A stretch of DNA of 64,000 nt from Myxococcales bacterium (GCA_020633315.1 JACKDV010000001.1:248001-312000); one strand, 5' to 3'; shown: positions 6,896 to 15,585, counted from the first letter of the stretch. A program made the numbers and translations. The notes: a model not told the origin generated them from the letters alone.

Positions 6896-9280
6896 CTACG
6901 TGCGGGGCTTGGGCCAGAAGATGGCATCGGCCGGGTCGGTGCCGGGGCGGTGGCACAGCTCGAAGACCGCGCTGCTGTGCTCTGGCTGGAGATCGACGTG
7001 AGCCCTGGCTTGCTCGAAGGCTACCGCGACGGTCTGGCCGAGGGCGAGGAAGCGGTAGAATGCACCGATGAAGACGATCGAGGTCTTCTGACGGGCCCTG
7101 CCGTCGACGGCCACCACGATCTCGGAGAGCTCCTGCATGCCCTCGACCAGTGACTTCGAGTGGCAGGCGATCAGCACGGTGAGGGACGGTCGGATGCCCG
7201 ACGTTCTCAGCACCCTCATCAGATCCTCCTCGTTGACCACGGCCTGTCCGCCCCGCTCGTCCTGGAGGCCGAGCGCGTGGTCGGCCCCGTGTCCATAGAT
7301 GTGGAGGATGTCGGGGCGCCGCCCAACGAGCCGAGGCAACAGCTCGTTGATCTTCACGGCCGTGATGGCCTCGATGGCCGATTTGGCCTCCGAGCCCTGC
7401 GCATCTTCGACCGCATCAAAGAGAGCCTGCCGTGCCTCTCCCGACCGAGTCTTCGGGGTGTCGTGAGGCTCGGCCGACAGCGCGAGCACGCGGGGCATGC
7501 CCTCTGCCCAGCGTCGCCGACTCATGTCCGAGGACAGGCCCGCCACGTACCTCTGGGTCCCGGGGATGTAGTGGAGGAAGTCGATGTATCCCGTGATGTA
7601 GTCGTTGAGCATGTAGCCCGCCCAGAAGGCCATCCAGGCCGGAGTGCTCAGGGCCACCACCATGCCACCGGGGTCCCGCACGTCGTCGGTAATCCTAGAC
7701 TTGACTCGGGTGATGCCCTCGGCCATCGCGAGCAGATCGTTCTCGTCGAGAGGGTTGGTTCGTCCGTTCGCATCGTGCCCAATGCGGTAGATCGCGCTCA
7801 GGGATCGACCGCTGGACTCGATCGTCGGCTCCACCGCATGGCGGGGACACTTGTGCTCCACCGAGCTCGTGATGAACAATGTGATGACTCCCGGGTTGCG
7901 CTGGATGATCTCTGGGGGATCCTCGACCTCCAGCTTCGTCACGTGGCTGCGGGGGAAGTCCCGTGGCCCTCGGAACGGGCCGATGCGGTCCCATGCGCCA
8001 TCGAATTTGTTGGCGAACAGGATCGACCCCTCGAGCATGAGGCGTGCGCGATAGCCTAGATAGGCGAAGACTGGGTGGGGGGCGCGACCGGCGATGACGA
8101 AGGTGATCGGCTCGTCCGAGCTCATGGCATATCGAGCCGCTTCGTCGAGCATGCGGTCGAGGGCGATGCTCGCCTGTTGCCAGTCCCGGACCCCTGGATC
8201 CGACAGGTTCATGGAGTGACGAGCCTCGAAGACCTCGGCCAGTGGAGGGAGCTCGGCGTATCGCTGGACCGCCTGCGGGGACGTCGGGGTGTAGCGTTCG
8301 TCACCGACGTGAACGAGGAGCAAGACGTGCCGGCGGGTCGGGGGTGGTGCTTCGGCTCCAAACCCGGACGTGGCTACCGGCCTGTCCTCGGTCTGGTCTC
8401 GCTCGTTGCCCGTGGGCACGATCGAGCGGAGGAACGGACCCAGGCTCGAGTATGGTCCAGGGTAGGTGATCGGCAGGATGCGCCGGGCCTGCCCATCGGG
8501 ATCATGAAGCTGTTCCTGGTCGGCCTCACGGACGATGCGGTAGTGGTAGCGCTCCGACTCGGCGAAGACCCGGGCGCTCCAGTCGAGCAGGCTCTTCCAG
8601 TTGGGATCGCCGAGCCCGGCCCCATGACCCACGAAGACCAGGGTGCGGAGTGTTCGCATGGCGGCGAGCATCGTGCGTGCGTGCTCGTCCCCCACCACGT
8701 CGGCGTAGGAGGAGCGCCCGAGCACGATCGACTCGGGTTGCTGGAAGTGCCCGTGCAGGTGCAGGATGCCTGGCGAGTCGCCGGCGAGGACGCGTTCGAA
8801 CTCCGCACGGTCCTTCCAGGTGACGGCGCGCAGCCCCGTGGCCTGCTCGAGCACATCGTCGTAGTTGACGGTGGCCAGCGTGGCGCCGCGTCGCTGGAGG
8901 TCGACCAAGACGTCGAGGACCGAACGATCGCAGACCGACCTCGCGAAGGGCTCCACCGCCTCGCGGAGCCAGGAGCGGTAGTCTCCGCCGCTGGGGGCTC
9001 CGAGGACCTCCCCCAACTGCTCGGCGGCCGAGATCCACATGGTCGTCCGGGAGCTATCGAGCAGGCCCGCAATGCGGTCGCCCTCGGCACGGTCGAGGCG
9101 TCCATGGGCGACGGCATAGTCGATGCCATGACGGATGAAGCCACTCCACGAGGCCCACTGGGCGGCCTCCGTGCCCGCGATGGCGCCGAGCGTGATGCCC
9201 GCGCCTACGATCACGAGGGAATTGTGGGGACGCTCCGCGAGTAGCTGGCGCAGGCGGTCTTCGGGGGTCATCGGGTCCAT
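6896..9280 (-). CDS. SIR2-SAVED-CHAT triple-domain effector
   Basis: 794 residues from ATG 9280, with AAGGAGG upstream. Residues 1-290 are a SIR2-like NADase domain: VIVGAGI (23-29), TVNYDD (137-142), LHLHGH (173-178). Residues about 315-590 read as a SAVED cyclic-oligonucleotide sensor made of two CARF-like halves: ITFVIAGRAPHPVFAYLGY followed by FDGAW, then GGMVVALSTPAWMAFWAGY followed by DFLHYIP...RYVAGL. Residues about 597-794 match a CHAT/caspase-like protease, with catalytic His in ILHIYGHG (H664) and Cys in VLIACHS (C706). SAVED domains bind cyclic tri- or tetranucleotides from CBASS or type III CRISPR. The likely activator is the Cas10 at 999-2534, or the CD-NTase at 15586-16431. Two effector domains on one sensor is unusual. 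Domain calls rest on motif reading, not on a profile search. Confidence 0.82.
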   Translation of the reverse strand: MDPMTPEDRLRQLLAERPHNSLVIVGAGITLGAIAGTEAAQWASWSGFIRHGIDYAVAHGRLDRAEGDRIAGLLDSSRTTMWISAAEQLGEVLGAPSGGDYRSWLREAVEPFARSVCDRSVLDVLVDLQRRGATLATVNYDDVLEQATGLRAVTWKDRAEFERVLAGDSPGILHLHGHFQQPESIVLGRSSYADVVGDEHARTMLAAMRTLRTLVFVGHGAGLGDPNWKSLLDWSARVFAESERYHYRIVREADQEQLHDPDGQARRILPITYPGPYSSLGPFLRSIVPTGNERDQTEDRPVATSGFGAEAPPPTRRHVLLLVHVGDERYTPTSPQAVQRYAELPPLAEVFEARHSMNLSDPGVRDWQQASIALDRMLDEAARYAMSSDEPITFVIAGRAPHPVFAYLGYRARLMLEGSILFANKFDGAWDRIGPFRGPRDFPRSHVTKLEVEDPPEIIQRNPGVITLFITSSVEHKCPRHAVEPTIESSGRSLSAIYRIGHDANGRTNPLDENDLLAMAEGITRVKSRITDDVRDPGGMVVALSTPAWMAFWAGYMLNDYITGYIDFLHYIPGTQRYVAGLSSDMSRRRWAEGMPRVLALSAEPHDTPKTRSGEARQALFDAVEDAQGSEAKSAIEAITAVKINELLPRLVGRRPDILHIYGHGADHALGLQDERGGQAVVNEEDLMRVLRTSGIRPSLTVLIACHSKSLVEGMQELSEIVVAVDGRARQKTSIVFIGAFYRFLALGQTVAVAFEQARAHVDLQPEHSSAVFELCHRPGTDPADAIFWPKPRT

Positions 9281-9431
9281 TGTGCCTCCTTGGGCGGGTT
9301 GGTCTCCAATGGTCGCGTGGGCGGGGCGATCGATCGGCGGGCTCGCGCGACAGTTGATGGTGGAGGCCCACGATGAGCATCCGTCCGTGGTGCCGGCAAG
9401 GTCCTCGGCCCGTCGCGCACCTCGCCTCGTG

Positions 9432-9437
9432 TACAGT
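9432..9437 (+). promoter_or_regulatory. -10-like element TACAGT before Cas6-RT
   Basis: TACAGT ends 21 nt before ATG 9459 in the 178-bp divergent gap between the SIR2-SAVED-CHAT and Cas6-RT genes. No Shine-Dalgarno sequence precedes the ATG, so a short leader is plausible. Confidence 0.35.
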
Positions 9438-9458
9438 GACCATGCCCAGGACTCCCCC

Positions 9459-11117
9459 ATGAAGCTCGCTCAGCTCCTCGTGTTCCGCCTTCGGCTCGAT
9501 CGTGGGGCGCGGTTTCGGTTCTTCCACAACCCCACGGTCTATGCGTACCTGATGGACCGGCTGGGCACGCCGCCCACGTTCCCGAAGCGCTGCTTCTTCT
9601 TGGCGCCGGAGTCGGGTCGCTCCTGCTACGAGCCGGGGGACGAGTATCGCTTCGGGCTGGTGCTGCTGCCGGGGGCGGAGATGGACGCGGCGGGGTGGGG
9701 GCACCGCCTGCGACGGGGACCGCGGTCGCCCTGGGCGCTCAAGCGGGGGGCGCCGCTGGGGCAGGGGGCCGAGCTGGTCGAGGTGGTGGATGGGGTCACG
9801 GGGCAGGTGGTGCATGATCCGAGCGACGCGCAGTGGCTGACGCTTCGGCAGGTCGAGCGGGCGGCGTTTGGGTTGGCGGGGCAGCGGCGGGTGACGCTGA
9901 CCTTCCAGTCGCCGCTGCTGATCCTGCGCACGCCGGTCCACACGTCGAGGTTCTTCATGGACGACCGGGTGGTCGACGGCGCGACCGTGCTGCACCGGGT
10001 GCGGGCGAGGGTGCACGAGCACTTTCCTGGGCTGGCCCCGCTCGGCCCGGCGCCCGCGGTGGAGGGGGTGGTCAACGGGCTGGTGAGGGCCGACGCCAAG
10101 TACCCCAACAAGACGCTGCTGGGCTCGGTGGGGAGCGTGACGCTGGAGCTGGGCGAGCCGCTGTCGGCCCCATGGGCTCGCGCGCTGGTGCTGGCGGGAT
10201 TGGTGGGGATCGGCAAGAGCACGACCATGGGGCAGGGGCGCTACGGGGTGGAGGGCGCGGAGCCGACTGCCGCGTGGCCGCCCCAGCCGGCGCAGACCTG
10301 CTGCGAGCGGGCGGCCCGGTCGTCCGTGGTGGAGCGGGTGCTCGCGTCGATGCGGACGGCCGGTCCCGACGATGGTGGGAGCGACGATGGTGGGAGCGAC
10401 GATGGGACCGAGCAGGGGGGCGTCACCGAGCGCGAGCTCGAGGGGCTCATGGCTCGCTCGTCCGCCCTGCGAGAGGCGCTGGCTCGGGGGCGCGTGGGGG
10501 CGGCACCATCGTTGGGCCTGCGGGCATCGGTGTCGGGAGGAGCCGTCGACCCGCTGGTCGCCTTGGCCCTCGAGGACCGGTTCCTCCAGCAGTGCTGCTA
10601 CGAGGAGCTCGCACCGTCACTGGGGCAGCTCGTGGAGGACAGCGGCATCGCCAACGAGCGCGGGCTGTCGCGCCATCGGTGTCGGAAGAGCCTGCGGCGA
10701 GCCCGGGACGACGGCTTCGTTCACCGGCTCGATGGGGATCTGCGCCGCCTGTACGACACCGTGGACTGGCTGGTGCTCGAGCGGCGGCTGCGGGGGCTGC
10801 TGGGCGACGACCCGATGGTCGAGCTGCTCATGGGCTGGGTGCGGGCGCCGATGCGCGTGGGCTCGCGGCTGCTGCCGCGGACCCACGGCCTGCCGCAGGA
10901 CTCGGTGCTGTCGCCGCTGCTGGCCCTGGTGATGCTCGACCGGCTCGACGACGCGGCCACGGCCCAGGGGCACCGGCTGGTGCGGCAGGGCGATGGCTTC
11001 GCGGTGATGTGTCGCAGCGAGGCCGAGGTGACCCGGGAGCGGGACGACATGGCGCGAGAGCTCGAGCGCCTGCGGCTCGAGCTGGCGAGCCGCGAGGTGC
11101 AGGAGGCCGCGCAGTGA
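9459..11117 (+). CDS. Cas6-reverse transcriptase fusion, RT active site damaged
   Basis: 552 residues. Residues 1 to about 270 are Cas6-like, with the RAMP Gly-rich loop near GLVGIGKSTTMGQGRYG. A Gly/Asp linker encoded by a 15-bp tandem repeat (GGSDDGGSDDG) follows. From about 365 the protein resembles group II intron-type RTs of CRISPR loci: LDGDLRRLYDTVDW (motif A, Asp kept), GLPQDSVLSPLLALVMLD (normally PQGSplSPLLaN) and RQGDGF in place of the catalytic RYADDF, so the second Asp is Gly. The RT stops soon after and no thumb or Cas1 domain follows. Known Cas6-RT-Cas1 proteins acquire spacers from RNA. Here Cas6 can still process pre-crRNA, while RT activity is probably lost. TGA at 11115 is in frame with the Cas2 remnant. 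Confidence 0.8.
   Translation: MKLAQLLVFRLRLDRGARFRFFHNPTVYAYLMDRLGTPPTFPKRCFFLAPESGRSCYEPGDEYRFGLVLLPGAEMDAAGWGHRLRRGPRSPWALKRGAPLGQGAELVEVVDGVTGQVVHDPSDAQWLTLRQVERAAFGLAGQRRVTLTFQSPLLILRTPVHTSRFFMDDRVVDGATVLHRVRARVHEHFPGLAPLGPAPAVEGVVNGLVRADAKYPNKTLLGSVGSVTLELGEPLSAPWARALVLAGLVGIGKSTTMGQGRYGVEGAEPTAAWPPQPAQTCCERAARSSVVERVLASMRTAGPDDGGSDDGGSDDGTEQGGVTERELEGLMARSSALREALARGRVGAAPSLGLRASVSGGAVDPLVALALEDRFLQQCCYEELAPSLGQLVEDSGIANERGLSRHRCRKSLRRARDDGFVHRLDGDLRRLYDTVDWLVLERRLRGLLGDDPMVELLMGWVRAPMRVGSRLLPRTHGLPQDSVLSPLLALVMLDRLDDAATAQGHRLVRQGDGFAVMCRSEAEVTRERDDMARELERLRLELASREVQEAAQ
10368..10406 (+). repeat. 15-bp tandem repeat encoding the Cas6-RT linker
   Basis: The unit GACGATGGTGGGAGC occurs twice perfectly and a third time partly. 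It encodes the flexible Asp/Gly/Ser linker between the Cas6 and RT parts. Confidence 0.85.
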
Positions 11118-11360
11118 GGGGACCGGCGCCGGAGATCGAGGCGGATCCTCGCGTCGTTTGGCCAGGGAGTGACCGCGAACGTATTCGAGATTGCCGGCAC
11201 GCGGAGGTTGCTGGGCGTCGTCACCGCGGCGCTGGGGCCCGAGCTGAGAGAGGAGGACGAGGTGCGCGTGGTCCCGGTGTGTGGCGCGTGCAGGGAGCGT
11301 GTGGTGCTCTGGGGGGACGCAGCCGAGCTCGCATGCCGGTCACCGGCGCTGTTCCTGTAG
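11118..11360 (+). pseudogene. cas2: Cas2 remnant lacking its first strand
   Basis: Directly after the Cas6-RT stop and in the same frame, the translation reads GDRRRRSRRILASFGQG, then VTANVFEIAG and finally EDEVRVVPVCGACRERVVLWG. This matches Cas2 order: the DDRRRxR segment, the FG..VQxSVFE segment and the C-terminal VRIYPLCxxCRERV strand. The first beta strand with the catalytic Asp (YDIxDD) is absent, and the only start is GTG at 11169, inside the fold. I infer a truncated, non-functional cas2. An upstream deletion that removed cas1 and joined the genes could explain both this and the short RT. Confidence 0.65.
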
Positions 11361-11692
11361 TCGTGATGGTGAGGGGCACAGGGACTCGAAGTCCAGCCGG
11401 CCCATGGACGGACGCTCACGGGCGATTGGTGAGAGATCGGCGTCGGTTGCGGCTTACTGACACGGCAAGGTGCATGCCGGTACAACTGGTGAATTCCTTG
11501 GGTTCTTCAGACGATCGTGCGACGATCGTCGTGTCGCCGACTCACCAACGGCGTAGCTACCTGGAAACAGAAGAGATTTCGATGCGCCGACGAAGTCGGC
11601 GAGCACGGCGACGAGCGCGCAGCACCGGCGGATGGGGTCTCACCAAACATGGCTTGATTCAGCTGTGATTCCCAGGTGCTTGGACGACCGCG
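11361..11692 (+). promoter_or_regulatory. CRISPR leader region
   Basis: A 330-bp gene-free stretch less GC-rich than its surroundings, directly before the first repeat. It holds two ACGATCGT palindromes with an exact 11-bp period (11511-11518 and 11522-11529) and a hairpin CGCCGAC-GAA-GTCGGCG (11585-11601). Cas genes on one side and the cleanest repeat at its border support its role as the leader. I could not fix the promoter. Confidence 0.55.
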
Positions 11693-12772
11693 GTTGCAGA
11701 CCCCTCCGCTGTGCTGCGGGATTGAGACGGTGTCGAGCCGCTTGAAGGTGTCCCTCAAAAGTTGCAGACCCTCCGCTGTGCTGCGGAATTGAGACTTCGC
11801 TGATCCAGTGCCCTCGTCGGGAGTCAGTGTTGCAGACCCCTCCGCTGTGCTGCGGGATTGAGACGATGTCACTGACCACCCACAAGCGGAGGTGGCGTTG
11901 CAGACCCCTCCGCTGTGCTGCGGGATTGAGACTTCTGAGCGGAGACTGCTTCATCGCAACCCTGGAGCGTTGCAGACCCCTCCGCTGTGCTGCGGAATGA
12001 GACAGTGCTTCCAGACACAGTCCTGGGGGCTTTTATGTTGCAGACCCTCCGCTGTGCTGCGGAATTGAGACCCGAACGTGGTAGAGCTGATCGTCCCACT
12101 ACACTCGTTGCAGACCCCTCCGCTGTGCTGCGGGATTGAGACTGGTTGCTACGGAACTTCCGTTGACGCTCCAGTGTTGCAGACCCTCCGCTGTGCTGCG
12201 GGATTGAGACGGCGAGGACGAACCCGTTTCACCCTGGACCGTGCAGTTGCAGACCCTCCGCTGTGCTGCGGGATTGAGACGAACGCCGCCACGACCTCAG
12301 CCAGCGCAGCCTCGTCGCGGACCCCTCCGCTGTGCTGCGGAATTGAGACTCTGCGGGCTGAGCAAGGTGGACAGAAGTGTGGTGTTGCAGACCCCTCCGC
12401 TGTGCTGCGGATTGAGACACCCGCACTCGAAGAACGGAGTCCAGCCCCAGCAAGTTGCAGACCCTCCGCTGTGCTGCGGAATTGAGACAAACAGCTTCCG
12501 CTGCCCGTCCATGACACGAGTTGCAGACCCCTCCGCTGTGCTGCGGAATTGAGACGAATCCACCTTGCCACGATGAATACCTTGCCATTCATTGTTGCAG
12601 ACCCCTCCGCTGTGCTGCGGAATTGAGACTTGTGGGTGGCAGGCGTCCGCCACTGCCAGTCCTCGTTGCAGACCCCTCCGCTGTGCTGCGGAATTGAGAC
12701 TGCATGGCGTGGTGTCGGGAAGGTCCTTTAGTTGGGGTTGCAGACCCCTCCGCTGTGCTGCGGATTCGAGAC
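11693..12772 (+). CRISPR. CRISPR array, 16 repeats, 15 spacers
   Basis: The repeat is 35-36 bp, begins GTTGCAGACCCC and ends GCGGGATTGAGAC. Repeats start at 11693, 11761, 11829, 11897, 11969, 12037, 12107, 12176, 12246, 12314, 12384, 12454, 12520, 12594, 12665 and 12737. Spacers are 31-38 bp. The arms CCGC and GCGG form a hairpin just before the 3' end, leaving the type III-like handle ATTGAGAC; this sets transcription to the plus strand, away from cas6. Repeats vary: four or three C in the ACCCC run, and GGGATTG, GGAATTG, GGAATG, GGATTG or GGATTCG before GAGAC. Repeat 10 begins GTCGCGG instead of GTTGCAG. Confidence 0.97.
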
Positions 12773-12815
12773 ATCTGGGGCATTCCGTTGATCGTCACGT
12801 TGGTGGTCTTCGCCG

Positions 12816-12925
12816 ATTGAGGACCGGTCGCTGTTCTGTGGGATGGAGACCATGGAGTCGACGCCGGAGTTGGCTGGACATGTGGTCCTGGGTCGCTTCT
12901 CCGTGCTGCGGTCGGGGGGCGGCGG
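12816..12925 (+). repeat. Decayed CRISPR repeats at the distal end
   Basis: Positions 12816-12850 align to the repeat with several changes (ends TGGGATGGAGAC). A weaker copy (TTCTCCGTGCTGCGG) lies near 12897-12911. Degenerate terminal repeats mark the leader-distal end and agree with plus-strand orientation. Confidence 0.65.
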
Positions 12926-13007
12926 TTAGCAGCCGCCTGCTCTCTCGGGTGCTGGGTGCGCCAATTCCAGTGGCTTTGGGTGTCGCTATTTGCGTGCCAA
13001 AGTGCAC

Positions 13008-13046
13008 CGATCAAGGACGCTCGAGATTTCGATTCTCGCTTGATCG
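13008..13046. terminator. Inverted repeat after the array
   Basis: CGATCAAG and its exact complement CTTGATCG flank a 23-nt loop in the 236-bp gap between the array and the next gene. It could end the pre-crRNA or serve as an operator for the gene at 13087; nothing decides between them. Confidence 0.3.
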
Positions 13047-13086
13047 GCCTCTCGCTATTCGCTAGATCACCTCGCGGAGTTGGGTG

Positions 13087-13586
13087 ATGGAGAAGACCAC
13101 GATGAACATCGAATTCGATCGCCGCCACGCATTCCTCATCGACCCCGATGGCCAGCCGCGGGCCATCTCGCCGCATCGTCTCGACCGGCTATGGCTCGGT
13201 GATCCCGACGCCGCGATGCCGGAGCTCGCCGGGCAGCGGGTGCGTGCGGCCATGCTCCACGTGGAGCGGTTCACGTCACCACCCCGCGTCGTGGTCGAGC
13301 ACTACCCCGTGCTGATCTTCGCCGGCGATGGCCAGCTCGACCACGAGGCGCATCGAGCCCAGCTCCATGCCGACGTCGACGAGCTCGAGAGGTCCGGGTA
13401 CGCGGACTCGCCAGCCGGCGAGACCGAGACCGAGTGGCGCCCGGATCCGTCACGCGCGGTCGTCTCGTCGCGGCGACCAACGTCTACCGCCGTCCCTCGA
13501 GGGCTCGTCCGCTTCCGTGTGTGGCCGAGGAACGACGACCGCACACGATCTACGGCCGCATCATCGGCCGCGCCCTCGCGGCGTGA
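13087..13586 (+). pseudogene. Unknown protein gene with an apparent frameshift
   Basis: From ATG 13087 the frame encodes MEKTTMNIEFDRRHAFLID and continues with coding-like composition to about RPDP at 13447. A plausible C-terminus (VTRGRLVAATNVYRR ... TIYGRIIGRALAA, stop at 13584) then lies in another frame. Adding one C to the CC at 13447-13448 restores one reading frame of about 166 residues. Without it, the original frame runs on into low-quality sequence that overlaps the next gene. I recognise no family. A real mutation and a homopolymer sequence error are both possible. Confidence 0.45.
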
Positions 13587-13643
13587 CGTTGGGCCGTCGC
13601 GGCTCGACCAAGCCGTGGGGTCGTACGGCCGCCCCCCTGCTCG

Positions 13644-14777
13644 CTACGGCCCTCGCACCACCACCAGCTCGCGGGACACCCAGGCCGAGCCCGTCCACCG
13701 TCGCAGGGTGAGCGTCCACGCCTGGCTCGTCGCGAGCCCGGCGATCACGTGGTGAATCCTCGAGTCGTCGTCGAGCGCGAGGCCGTTCACGTGGGTGATC
13801 ACGTCCCCGTCGAGTACGTCGAAGATGGCGAGCAGCTCCGCCGCATGCTCGCCCTGGTCGAGCCCCGACAGGCGGATGCCCGAGCCCAGGCCCGCGAGCT
13901 CCACGGGCTCGGCCCGCACGCCCTCGTCGTAGAAGACCGAGAAGGACTCCATGACGTTGGTGAACAGCTCGTCCTCGACGGTGCAGGTCTCGCCCACGCA
14001 GGCGATGAGGCCCTCGAGGTCGCCGAAGGGGCCCACGCCCATGCCGGTGCCGTCGGAGCCGGTCCCATCGGAGCCCGACTCGTCCGCGCCGCCGGGCCCC
14101 CCGTCGTCGCATGCCTCGACCTCGCCGCCGCTGCCCGCCATGTCGGGGACGAAGTCGCAGATCTTCGGGGTGTAGACGTCGAGGTATTCGCTGTTGACCG
14201 GATGGGCCGAGCCAGACCCACCCGTGAAGTCGGACAGGGCCTGCCGCGCTGGATCGAGGACGACCGTGGCGCACAGCGTTTCGGCGCTGGGAACCGTGCA
14301 GGCTTGCTGGCCGAGCAGGATCGGGTCGACGTCGCAGCCCGGATCCCACGGCGCGCGGTTGCAGGTCAGGAAGCCCACGCACTCCTGATAGGCATCGTCG
14401 GCGATGGCATCGACGACGTCGGCGTAGACCTGCAGCTCGAAGGGGTCGCACAGCAGCGTGGCGTCGATGGTGGGGTCCTCGATGGCGCGGACGACCTTCT
14501 TGATCACGTCGTGCTCGGCCTGGCGGGGGCAAGTGCTGCCCTCGAAGCCACCGAGGGTGGGGCGGGGCGGGTGGAAGGAGGCTTGTGAACCCCAGATATT
14601 GACGCATGTGCCGTCGAAGCGGTCGTCCGGGGGGCCGAGCATGTCAGGCCCGCGGACCTCATCGGGAACCTCCTGAAGGTGTCGCCAACAGTGCAGCAGG
14701 CAGTCGTCACCGAGCCCGACGGAGCACGAGGAGAGCACCATCGCCAGCAGCATGGCACCGAGCACGGCTCGTCTCAT
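13644..14777 (-). CDS. Lipoprotein with C-terminal PDZ-like domain
   Basis: About 377 residues from ATG 14777. The signal peptide MRRAVLGAMLLAMVLSSC ends in a lipobox cysteine. The middle is cysteine-rich (DCLLHCWRHL, CDPFELQ, CVGFLTCN) followed by an Asp/Gly/Ser linker. The end (GSGIRLSGLDQGEHAAELLAIFDVLDGDVITHVNGLALDD) resembles the PDZ-like domain of type II secretion GspC proteins. It should sit in the cell envelope, exposed to the periplasm. ATG overlaps the stop of the upstream lipoprotein gene as ATGA, so the two form an operon. Confidence 0.75.
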   Translation of the reverse strand: MRRAVLGAMLLAMVLSSCSVGLGDDCLLHCWRHLQEVPDEVRGPDMLGPPDDRFDGTCVNIWGSQASFHPPRPTLGGFEGSTCPRQAEHDVIKKVVRAIEDPTIDATLLCDPFELQVYADVVDAIADDAYQECVGFLTCNRAPWDPGCDVDPILLGQQACTVPSAETLCATVVLDPARQALSDFTGGSGSAHPVNSEYLDVYTPKICDFVPDMAGSGGEVEACDDGGPGGADESGSDGTGSDGTGMGVGPFGDLEGLIACVGETCTVEDELFTNVMESFSVFYDEGVRAEPVELAGLGSGIRLSGLDQGEHAAELLAIFDVLDGDVITHVNGLALDDDSRIHHVIAGLATSQAWTLTLRRWTGSAWVSRELVVVRGP

Positions 14778-15205
14778 GGTGGCGGATCCTCCCGCTCGAG
14801 GTTGGGCGTGGTGAAGAAGCAAACCGCCGTAGCCTCTGCCTCGGCCTCACACGGGCGTCCTTCCCCGCCGCTGAGGGCCAGGCGGCGTCCCTCGCAGTCG
14901 AGGGCCAATATGCAGTCGATGTGCGCGATCACCTCGTCGTAGCAGGCGTCGGATCCATCCGGCTGCAGCCCCCACTGGAAGTTGCCGTTCGGCTGGGCAC
15001 AGGCTACGGAGCACTCGTCGGCGGTACGAGGGGGCAGGGGAACCGCACCGCAATCGGGGTCGTGCATCGCATCGCACAGCATTCGGCACGGTTCGATGCG
15101 GTGCTCGATGAGCTCGGGCTCGTCGTCCTCGATCGTGCGATTGCAGCCCACCGCGGTCAGCAGGGCCGCCATCACGGCAACGACGATGGTGCTCGACGAT
15201 CTCAT
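14774..15205 (-). CDS. Small cysteine-rich lipoprotein
   Basis: 143 residues from ATG 15205. The signal peptide MRSSSTIVVAVMAALLTAVGC has a lipobox. The mature part has paired cysteines (CRMLCDAMHDPDCG, ADECSVACAQ, HIDCILALDCEG, GRPCEAEAEATAVC). This spacing recurs in the following lipoprotein, suggesting related disulfide-bonded folds. Function unknown. It is co-transcribed with the PDZ lipoprotein. Confidence 0.7.
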   Translation of the reverse strand: MRSSSTIVVAVMAALLTAVGCNRTIEDDEPELIEHRIEPCRMLCDAMHDPDCGAVPLPPRTADECSVACAQPNGNFQWGLQPDGSDACYDEVIAHIDCILALDCEGRRLALSGGEGRPCEAEAEATAVCFFTTPNLEREDPPP

Positions 15206-15503
15206 TGCCACGACCTCGACGCGATCGAGTCTATCGGGAGAACGACACCAGCAACAAGGCTCGACGATGGCGGAGGACACGACGCTCGGCCGCTCGCCTC
15301 CCTCGAGCGGCACGACGCGTACCGATTCGCGAGCGCCATGACTCGTCGATCGGTCCCGGTGAACGTCTCGGCGAGCATCGCGACGGATCCGGCTCGGCCG
15401 GTCGCTGGTCCCCGATGTCTCGATGGTCCGGCGAATCCAGCCGGAGGCGGTGGTCGCCGTCGCGGCTCCGGCCCCACGGTGACGCGCGGTCGATGAGCAG
15501 AAG

Positions 15504-15534
15504 CGGGTCCCGTCGCGGTCCGCGACGGGACCCG
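15504..15534. terminator. Perfect 14-bp hairpin downstream of the CD-NTase gene
   Basis: CGGGTCCCGTCGCG, a 3-nt loop GTC and the exact complement. It lies 50 bp after the CD-NTase stop in the minus direction, inside a 380-bp gap (15206-15585) in which I see no gene. There is no T run. Confidence 0.65.
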
Positions 15535-15585
15535 GATGCGGTGGGGGTCAGCGGAATTCCATGGACGTCGCGGTCGCATCAGGGA

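Noticed and set aside
10700..11117. A full group II intron in the Cas6-RT gene
   Set aside because: No maturase or intron RNA domains V/VI are visible; the RT is fused in frame to Cas6 as in CRISPR-associated RTs.
11382..11395. GGGACTCGAAGTCC resembling a tRNA end or att site
   Set aside because: A simple hairpin; no tRNA body and no integrase nearby.
11507..12653. Long open frames on both strands across 11.5-12.7 kb encoding repeated peptide motifs such as NSAAQRRGLQ and LCCGIET
   Set aside because: They are translations of the CRISPR repeats and spacers, not genes.
15549..15558. GCGGAATTCC as a possible left inverted repeat of the ISL3 element
   Set aside because: It matches the presumed right end over only a few bases and lies beyond the CD-NTase stop, too far from the transposase.
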